Assembly (NCBI GenBank): GCA_003648575.1
Contig: QMPN01000072.1
Coordinates: 1 to 11,818, forward strand
DNA: 11,818 nucleotides
Direction of reading: 5' to 3'
From: Bacteroidota bacterium
GTDB lineage: Bacteria; Bacteroidota; Bacteroidia; Bacteroidales; B18-G4
Below are positions 5,981 to 11,818 of this stretch, piece by piece. Position numbers and translations under genes: made by a program. The notes under the pieces are model-generated. The model was given only the letters and a program-made list of their open reading frames with translations, was not told the origin of the DNA and made no database searches. The first letter of the stretch is position 1; the number at the start of each line of letters is the position of its first letter.

Positions 5981-8900
5981 CTACATATTCCTTCTGTATT
6001 GTCCACCTACTTCAAATAATGCCTGTGAGATCTGTCCGATAGAACAGTATTTTGCAGCTTCCATGATGCCGGCAAAAACATTCTCATTATGCATTGAACG
6101 ATTCTTCAGGTCTTCAAGCCGGATTTCAGCTTCTTCTTCCCAGGTCTTATGCAAATCTCTGATAGTGCTGATCTGTTGTTCCTTTTCTGCAGCTGTTGCC
6201 CTGATCACTTCACCCGGTATTACTGTGGGGCTGCCTTTTGAAGACAGGAATGTATTCACTCCCATAATTGGCAGTTCACCGCTATGTTTAAGCGTTTCGT
6301 AATACAGTGATTCCTCCTGGATCTTGCTCCTCTGGTACATGGTTTCCATGGCACCAAGTACGCCTCCCCTTTCTGTAAGCCTGTCAAATTCCATCAGAAC
6401 AGCTTCTTCCACAAGGTCAGTGAGTTCTTCAATGATAAAGGATCCCTGAAGTGGATTTTGATTTTTTGCCAGCCCCAGTTCATGGTTAATGATCAGTTGT
6501 ATGGCCATGGCCCTTCTCACTGATTCCTCCGTAGGAGTGGTTATTGCTTCATCATATGCATTGGTATGAAGAGAATTACAATTATCATATATGGCGTAAA
6601 GCGCTTGCAGGGTTGTACGAATATCGTTAAAATCAATTTCCTGTGCATGAAGCGACCGGCCTGAAGTCTGGATATGGTACTTAAGTTTTTGGGAACGTTC
6701 ATTGGCACCATATTTCAGCTTCATCGACTTGGACCAGATAAGCCTGGCTACTCTTCCCAGAACTGAATATTCAGCATCAATGCCATTGGAGAAAAAGAAT
6801 GAAAGGTTAGGTGCAAAATCGTTGATATCCATTCCCCTTGAAACATAATACTCAACATAGGTAAAGCCATTTGCAAGGGTCAGAGCCAGTTGTGTTACCG
6901 GATTGGCTCCCGCTTCAGCAATATGATAACCAGAGATTGAAACGGAGTAAAAGTTCCTGATATGGTTTTGGTTGAAATACTCCTGTACATCCCCCATCAT
7001 TTTCAATGCAAAATCAGTGGAGAAAATACATGTATTCTGTGCCTGGTCTTCCTTTAAGATATCAGCCTGGACCGTGCCACGCACACTGCAAATGGTATCC
7101 ACCTTGATCTTACTATATACCTCCTCCGGAAGAACCATGTCGCCGGTTACCCCAAGCAGCATAAGCCCTAAGCCATTATGTCCTTCAGGTATGGGGCCGT
7201 TATAAGCAGGCCGTTTGATTCCTTTTTCTTTATAAAGTGTGTCAATCTTCTTGTTCACCTCTTTTTCAAGGCCTTTCTCGCGAATATATACCTCACATTG
7301 CTGGTCAATGGCAGCATTCATGAAATAGCCAACGAGAGTTGGTGCCGGCCCGTTGATCGTCATTGAGACCGATGTTTTGGGATCGACCAGGTCGAAACCT
7401 GAATATAGCCGTTTGGCATCATCCAGGCAGGAAATGGATACACCGGCATTCCCAATCTTTCCATAAATATCGGGCCTCAGGTCAGGATCCCGCCCATAAA
7501 GGGTAGCAGAATCAAAAGCCGTAGATAACCTAACGGCCGGCATGCCGAAGGACAGGTAATGGAATCGCTTATTGGTACGTTCCGGGCCTCCTTCCCCTGC
7601 AAACTGCCTGGTAGGGTCCTCGCCTTCCCGTTTAAAAGGGAATACCCCGGCAGCAAATGGAAATTCGCCGGGAACATTTTCCCTGAGTACCCATTTTAAA
7701 ACATCCCCCCAGCCCTTATACCTGGGCAAGGTGATCTTAGGAATACTAAGGTGTGAAAGAGATTCAGTATGTGTTTGCACCCTCAGTTCCTTACCCCTCA
7801 CCTTAAACACAAACTCTTTCTCTTTATAAGCTTTAATTTTATCATCCCAGCCCCGGATGATCTCCAAATTATGGGGATCGAGATCCAGTTCTTCATCTTT
7901 ATATGCCGCATCAAGAGCTTCTGATGGTGTCTCCTTTTTTTTCAAAAGTGATATAGACTCATCCAGCGCATACATACGCTGGGCCACTGATGCCTGATCC
8001 TCTGTCCATTCGTTATAATTCCGGATCGTATCAGCAATTTCGGAAAGGTAACGTGTCCTTTTTGGCGGAATGATATGTATCTTTTCCGACATTTCATCAC
8101 TGGCTTCCATACTGGTCTTGAACCTGCCCCCTGAGATCTCATCAATGCGCTCCATTATGGACCGGTAGAGCTGGTTTACCCCCGGGTCGCTAAACTGTGA
8201 GGCAATGGTTCCGTAGACAGGCATATCATCCGGATCGGCATGAAAAAGCTGATGGTTCCGCATGTATTGCTTCTTCACATCACGCAAGGCATCGAGCGCG
8301 CCCCGTTTATCAAATTTATTTAGCGCAATAATATCGGCAAAATCGAGCATATCAATCTTTTCAAGCTGTGTTGCTGCCCCGTATTCAGGCGTCATCACAT
8401 ACATGGAAAGGTTGCAGTGGTCAATGATCTCTGTATCTGATTGTCCGATGCCGGATGTTTCAAGTATGATGAGGTCAAACCCTGCTGCCTGCAAAATCGT
8501 TTCCGCGTCTTTCACATATTTTGACATGGCCAGGTTCGACTGCCGGGTAGCCAGCGAACGCATATATACCCTGGAGTCGTCGATGGAGTTCATCCTGATG
8601 CGATCGCCCAGTAGTGCGCCCCCGGTTTTTCTTTTTGATGGATCAACGGAGATGATACCGATGGTCTTATCAGGATAATCATCGAGATACCTGCGCACGA
8701 TCTCATCCACCAGTGATGACTTCCCTGAGCCACCCGTACCGGTTATTCCAAGTACAGGTGATCTTTTTGATCTTTCACCTAATTTATCAATGAACGTTCT
8801 TACCTCATCCGGGTTGTTTTCAGCAGCTGAGATCAGTTGTGCAATAGAATGGGGGTGCTTTCTTTCAATATCCTTTAGAGAAACTCTGACATCCTTTCCC

Positions 8901-9343
8901 GTTGCATAATCTGAATTTTTCACCACATCGTTGATCATCCCCTGCAAACCCATATGTCTTCCATCATCAGGTGAATAGATCCTGGCTATTCCATAAGCAT
9001 GCAATTCATCCATCTCCTCCGGCAGGATCACACCTCCACCACCGCCAAAGATCTTAATGTGTTCGCATCCACTTTCTTTCAGAAGGTCAAGCATATATTT
9101 GAAATACTCCATATGGCCACCCTGGTATGAAGTGATAGCCACTGACTGTGCATCTTCCTGAATTGCACAGTCGACAATTTCTTTTACAGACCGGTCGTGC
9201 CCCAGGTGTATAACTTCAACCCCGGTGGCCTGTATGATCCGACGCATGATATTAATCGCTGCATCATGCCCGTCGAAGAGGGACGCAGCTGTGACAATCC
9301 GAACGTGGTTTTTTGGCTTATATATTTCCGGCTTTTCGTTCAT
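5981..9343 (-). CDS. icmF: Fused isobutyryl-CoA mutase IcmF (B12 domain, GTPase chaperone, mutase)
   Basis: IcmF catalyses the adenosylcobalamin-dependent rearrangement of isobutyryl-CoA to n-butyryl-CoA (and related acyl-CoAs) in the cytoplasm. The 1120-residue chain has the IcmF order. A B12-binding domain (about 13-145) carries DGHD at 24-27 with cobalt ligand H26, then SYQGGH and a glycine run. A MeaB-like G domain (about 195-420) carries P-loop GTGGSGKSS at 202-210, the segment [16 protein letters not shown], and NKFD at 342-345. The TIM-barrel mutase domain (about 545-1110) includes [18 protein letters not shown] and [10 protein letters not shown] with Y806/H807. Q769 in AQNTCIF aligns by eye with Arg207 of methylmalonyl-CoA mutase; glutamine there marks isobutyryl-CoA rather than methylmalonyl-CoA specificity. 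No part is missing. It is convergent with hflX and divergent from the iron-sulfur protein at 9520. Confidence 0.95.
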   Translation of the reverse strand: MNEKPEIYKPKNHVRIVTAASLFDGHDAAINIMRRIIQATGVEVIHLGHDRSVKEIVDCAIQEDAQSVAITSYQGGHMEYFKYMLDLLKESGCEHIKIFGGGGGVILPEEMDELHAYGIARIYSPDDGRHMGLQGMINDVVKNSDYATGKDVRVSLKDIERKHPHSIAQLISAAENNPDEVRTFIDKLGERSKRSPVLGITGTGGSGKSSLVDEIVRRYLDDYPDKTIGIISVDPSKRKTGGALLGDRIRMNSIDDSRVYMRSLATRQSNLAMSKYVKDAETILQAAGFDLIILETSGIGQSDTEIIDHCNLSMYVMTPEYGAATQLEKIDMLDFADIIALNKFDKRGALDALRDVKKQYMRNHQLFHADPDDMPVYGTIASQFSDPGVNQLYRSIMERIDEISGGRFKTSMEASDEMSEKIHIIPPKRTRYLSEIADTIRNYNEWTEDQASVAQRMYALDESISLLKKKETPSEALDAAYKDEELDLDPHNLEIIRGWDDKIKAYKEKEFVFKVRGKELRVQTHTESLSHLSIPKITLPRYKGWGDVLKWVLRENVPGEFPFAAGVFPFKREGEDPTRQFAGEGGPERTNKRFHYLSFGMPAVRLSTAFDSATLYGRDPDLRPDIYGKIGNAGVSISCLDDAKRLYSGFDLVDPKTSVSMTINGPAPTLVGYFMNAAIDQQCEVYIREKGLEKEVNKKIDTLYKEKGIKRPAYNGPIPEGHNGLGLMLLGVTGDMVLPEEVYSKIKVDTICSVRGTVQADILKEDQAQNTCIFSTDFALKMMGDVQEYFNQNHIRNFYSVSISGYHIAEAGANPVTQLALTLANGFTYVEYYVSRGMDINDFAPNLSFFFSNGIDAEYSVLGRVARLIWSKSMKLKYGANERSQKLKYHIQTSGRSLHAQEIDFNDIRTTLQALYAIYDNCNSLHTNAYDEAITTPTEESVRRAMAIQLIINHELGLAKNQNPLQGSFIIEELTDLVEEAVLMEFDRLTERGGVLGAMETMYQRSKIQEESLYYETLKHSGELPIMGVNTFLSSKGSPTVIPGEVIRATAAEKEQQISTIRDLHKTWEEEAEIRLEDLKNRSMHNENVFAGIMEAAKYCSIGQISQALFEVGGQYRRNM

Positions 9344-9369
9344 CTTAATCGCACAATTAAAAGTATAGG

Positions 9370-9377
9370 CAAATATA
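9370..9377 (-). promoter_or_regulatory. Putative icmF promoter -7 box
   Basis: On the minus strand TATATTTG matches TAnnTTTG exactly, 26 nt before the icmF ATG. No good TTTG -33 element is seen. The expected -33 zone coincides with a small GACCT/AGGTC inverted repeat, which suggests regulated use. Confidence 0.5.
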
Positions 9378-9389
9378 TGATTTTTTAGT

Positions 9390-9402
9390 GACCTCGCAGG
9401 TC
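9390..9402. repeat. Small inverted repeat over the icmF -33 region (possible operator)
   Basis: GACCT-CGC-AGGTC is a 13-nt inverted repeat centred about 19 nt upstream of the icmF -7 box. Its place would let a bound protein block or replace -33 contacts. The arms are only 5 nt, so chance is possible. Confidence 0.3.
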
Positions 9403-9450
9403 CAGGATTTGTGAAGTCTTCCGCCCCAGCTCATTTATTTAAACCAAATC

Positions 9451-9478
9451 TAAACGATATTATTACTAATATTGTTTA
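9451..9478. repeat. AT-rich 28-nt inverted repeat in the icmF / iron-sulfur protein divergent region (possible operator)
   Basis: TAAACGATATTA (9451-9462) and TAATATTGTTTA (9467-9478) form 12-nt arms with one mismatch around a TTAC centre; the mismatch would be a G:U pair in RNA. It overlaps an 8-nt palindrome GTTTAAAC (9474-9481) and a near-consensus -7 box TAATATTG (9467-9474) for the rightward gene. Size and symmetry fit a dimeric repressor site; no regulator gene is in the window. Confidence 0.45.
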
Positions 9479-9519
9479 AACGAATATGTAAAGCTTATTC
9501 ACCTTAAGAACTGTCACTT

Positions 9520-11604
9520 ATGAGCAAAGCAATTATTTTTGCGATCAGTATTATAATCACTCTGGGTATATTTTCATTCACTTCCTATCGTATCTACCGC
9601 TTCTTCAGCCTGACAAAACCTTTTCCGGTTAAAAACTGGGGGAAGCGCTTCATGGTGATGATGACCGTAGCCTTCGGACAAACAAAGATCTTCAGGCGTC
9701 CTGTAGTGGGATTTATGCATGCCCTGGTTTGGTGGGGGTTTATTGTGATCCTTATCGGAAGTATCGAAATGATCATCGATGGACTGTTTGGCACTGAGAG
9801 GATTTTAGCGGTACTTGGACCTGTTTATGATATTATTACCGGCCTAGGCGATATATTTGGGTTTGTCATCTTGCTTATGATCATCGCTTTTCTTTTCAGG
9901 AGATTGTTTTTACATATTAAGCGGTATACAGGAATTGAGATGAAACACAAATCCCACCTGGATGCCAATATCGCGCTTTCGCTGATAGGCCTGCTCATGG
10001 TCACCCTACTGGGAATGAATACCTTTTACCTGGTATATGCAAGTTCTGTGGGACATGAAATAGTGGGCGTTTACCCGGTAAGTTCATATCTTGCCGGCTT
10101 GTTTGTAAACCTTCCTGAATCGCAGGCACATCTGTGGCATGAGATTAACTGGTGGGGACACATCCTCTTCATATTCCTGTTTGCCAATATATTACCTTAC
10201 TCCAAACACTTTCATGTATTCATGTCGGTTCCCAATGTTTTTCTCAGCAGGCTGGAACCACTGGGTTATCTTCCCAATATGCCTGAGATCACAGACGAGG
10301 TGAAATTGATGATGGATCCCAATGCTGCCTTTGCCGATCCTCCTCCGGAAGAGGAAGGCCAGGTCTCCCGCTTTGGTGTGCTTGATGTGGAAGATGTCAC
10401 CTGGAAGAACTACCTTGACTCACTCTCATGCACAGAGTGTGGGCGGTGTACGGAAGTATGCCCTGCTAATATAACGGGTAAATTGCTCTCTCCGCGAAAA
10501 GTATTGATGGATCTGAGGGCACGCATGAAGGAAAAAGCTCCCGGACTGTTGAAAAACAAAGATTACAGTGATGAGAAATCCCTGGTCAGAAGTTATATAT
10601 CCGAAGAAGAACTCTGGGCATGTACTACCTGTAATGCCTGTGCACAGGAATGCCCTGTCAACATCAACCATCCTTCATTGATAGTAGATATGCGCAGATA
10701 CCTGGTAATGGAAGAATCTGCCGCACCGGGTGAACTGAACGCCATGTTCACAAACATTGAAAATAATGGTGCCCCGTGGCAATTTTCTCCCGAAGACCGT
10801 ATGCTTTGGGCCGAAGGCCTCGATGTACCATTAATGGCAGATATGCATGCTTCCGGAAAAACACCCGAATACCTTTTATGGATAGGTTCTGCCGGAGCAT
10901 TCGACGACAGGTATAAAAAGGTATCAAAAGAACTTGTAAAAGTTCTAAATCACCTGAAAGTGGATTATGCAGTTCTTGGTACCGAAGAGGTTGACAGTGG
11001 AGACGTTGCCCGCAGGGCAGGGAATGAAATGCTGTTTCAGATGCAAGCATTGATGATAATCGAGACTATGAATATGTACGGCGTGAAAAAAATCCTCACC
11101 GCCTGTCCGCACGATTATAACACCTTTAAGAACGAATACCCCGACCTGGGCGGAAATTTCGAGGTGGTCCACCATAGCCAGCTCCTCAGTGAGATGATCA
11201 AAAAAGGCAAGTTAAAGCTTGATGCAAATGGCTTTGCCGGAAAGAGGATCACATTCCATGACCCCTGCTACCTCGGACGTGCCAATGGCGAATACAAGGC
11301 GCCACGTGATGTTGTTTTAGCCGTTAAGGGCAGTACCATGGTTGAGATGAAGCGTAACAAAAGTTTTGCATTATGCTGCGGGGCCGGCGGAGGCCAGATG
11401 TTCAAAGAAGCCGAAAAGGGCGATAAGGAAGTTTTCCTTGAGAGAATTGAAGATGTTATTGAATGCAAAGCCGATATTGTTGCAACCGCATGTCCCTTCT
11501 GTATGGTAATGATGACCGATGGCATCAAATACAAGAACCGGGAAGAGGATATGAAGAATTATGATATTGTGGAGCTGGTGAGTATTGGGCTGGGAATTGC
11601 CTGA
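9520..11604 (+). CDS. Membrane-bound heterodisulfide-reductase-like iron-sulfur protein, likely ETF:menaquinone oxidoreductase
   Basis: The 694 residues fuse three modules. An N-terminal NarI-like cytochrome b domain has about five membrane helices (near 4-27, 63-86, 108-127, 150-172 and 211-229) and histidines H67, H207, H214, H230 and H232 as candidate heme ligands. Two [4Fe-4S] motifs follow, C304/C307/C310/C314 and C368/C371/C374/C378. Then come tandem CCG (DUF224) domains. The second is intact: C583, C619, C620, C658 and C661. The first is degenerate: the expected five cysteines appear as S457, D492, S493, C529 and D532. This layout is that of the ETF:(methyl)menaquinone oxidoreductases (EMO) of acyl-CoA-oxidising anaerobes, related to HdrD and DsrMK; the electron route from ETF to menaquinone is inferred. 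In many Bacteroidota, as I recall, the same modules are split into two genes. Divergent from icmF; no clear terminator follows. Confidence 0.88.
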   Translation: MSKAIIFAISIIITLGIFSFTSYRIYRFFSLTKPFPVKNWGKRFMVMMTVAFGQTKIFRRPVVGFMHALVWWGFIVILIGSIEMIIDGLFGTERILAVLGPVYDIITGLGDIFGFVILLMIIAFLFRRLFLHIKRYTGIEMKHKSHLDANIALSLIGLLMVTLLGMNTFYLVYASSVGHEIVGVYPVSSYLAGLFVNLPESQAHLWHEINWWGHILFIFLFANILPYSKHFHVFMSVPNVFLSRLEPLGYLPNMPEITDEVKLMMDPNAAFADPPPEEEGQVSRFGVLDVEDVTWKNYLDSLSCTECGRCTEVCPANITGKLLSPRKVLMDLRARMKEKAPGLLKNKDYSDEKSLVRSYISEEELWACTTCNACAQECPVNINHPSLIVDMRRYLVMEESAAPGELNAMFTNIENNGAPWQFSPEDRMLWAEGLDVPLMADMHASGKTPEYLLWIGSAGAFDDRYKKVSKELVKVLNHLKVDYAVLGTEEVDSGDVARRAGNEMLFQMQALMIIETMNMYGVKKILTACPHDYNTFKNEYPDLGGNFEVVHHSQLLSEMIKKGKLKLDANGFAGKRITFHDPCYLGRANGEYKAPRDVVLAVKGSTMVEMKRNKSFALCCGAGGGQMFKEAEKGDKEVFLERIEDVIECKADIVATACPFCMVMMTDGIKYKNREEDMKNYDIVELVSIGLGIA

Positions 11605-11675
11605 CCTGCGATTAGCAAGGGGGAAGGGACCCCTGGCGTTACGCACCTCCGCATGTAATTCTAAGTGACTTTTTT

Positions 11676-11754
11676 ATTGCACGATATATAAGATTGCACG
11701 ATTTCCTATATCCGAAGTTGACTTAACTTCGTTCAATCTTATACGTCGCGCAAT
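11676..11754. repeat. Long imperfect inverted repeat with nested hairpin and repeated ATTGCACGAT
   Basis: Arms of 21 nt (11676-11696 and 11734-11754) are complementary at 18 positions. Inside lies a perfect hairpin, CGAAGTT (11713-11719) with AACTTCG (11725-11731). ATTGCACGAT also occurs twice in direct orientation (11676-11685, 11693-11702), and the right arm holds an inverted variant ATTGCGCGA. This could be a structured 3' element, a regulatory site or the remnant of a small mobile element. There is no T-tract on the correct side for a simple terminator. Confidence 0.5.
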
Positions 11755-11818
11755 CGTTGCCATCAAGCAATTCTACTGCCTTTTCTTCGCAGAAAAAATT
11801 ATAACGGTATAGAAAAAA
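11723..11818 (-). CDS. Possible 3' end of an unidentified leftward gene (partial)
   Basis: On the minus strand one frame is open for 31 codons from the right edge to a TAA at 11725-11723; the other two frames close sooner. The tail CEEKAVELLDGNDCATYKIERS has balanced, protein-like composition but matches no family I recognise. The stop lies inside the nested hairpin of the 11676-11754 inverted repeat, whose right arm would be coding. So short an open frame can occur by chance, so this is a weak call. Confidence 0.35.
   Translation of the reverse strand, partial: FFLYRYNFFCEEKAVELLDGNDCATYKIERS

Noticed and set aside
8262..8678. 138-codon rightward open frame inside icmF
   Set aside because: It is antisense to the IcmF GTPase domain; composition is that of a shadow frame.
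11605..11675. Possible terminator after the EMO-like gene (AGGGG/CCCCT and a T-run at 11670-11675)
   Set aside because: The 5-bp stem is weak and lies about 40 nt from the T-run, so they do not form one terminator.
1..11818. CRISPR array, tRNA or rRNA genes, transposase or defence system
   Set aside because: I found no regularly spaced repeats, tRNA- or rRNA-like sequence, or transposase or defence motifs on either strand.

Overview
The window looks like chromosomal DNA of a member of the Bacteroidota, most likely an anaerobic or environmental lineage near the Bacteroidales/Marinilabiliales. The pointers are a GldE-type gliding/secretion gene next to ssb, an HU gene followed by a tiny Lys/Arg-rich gene and RNase G, promoters with the phylum's TAnnTTTG -7 box, and start codons that lack Shine-Dalgarno sequences. 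These identifications rest on motif reading and memory of protein families, not on database searches.

Layout. Positions 1-1220 hold a leftward pair, ssb then gldE (cut by the window edge), separated by an intrinsic terminator whose stem overlaps the likely gldE promoter. Positions 1221-1623 are a non-coding divergent region with promoters for ssb (leftward) and HU (rightward). The rightward block is HU, a 29-codon basic protein that resembles a ribosomal microprotein, a strong terminator, then a tight cluster rng-trpS-hflX (9-nt gap, then a 1-nt overlap). Convergent to hflX is a very large leftward gene, icmF, a fused B12-dependent isobutyryl-CoA mutase with its own GTPase chaperone domain. 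Divergent from icmF, across 176 nt that hold two inverted repeats and a -7 box, is a rightward gene for a 694-residue membrane iron-sulfur protein. It combines a NarI-like cytochrome b domain, two [4Fe-4S] sites and tandem CCG domains, the architecture of ETF:menaquinone oxidoreductases. The right edge contains a long imperfect inverted repeat and perhaps the 3' end of another leftward gene.

How the parts fit. The left half is housekeeping: replication/repair (ssb), nucleoid structure (HU), ribosome and RNA metabolism (microprotein, rng, trpS, hflX). The right half suggests acyl-CoA metabolism. IcmF interconverts isobutyryl-CoA and n-butyryl-CoA, and the neighbouring membrane protein could pass electrons from acyl-CoA dehydrogenases, via ETF, into the quinone pool. 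The most unusual point is in that membrane protein: its first CCG domain fits the expected spacing exactly but has lost four of its five cluster-binding cysteines, while the second CCG domain is intact.
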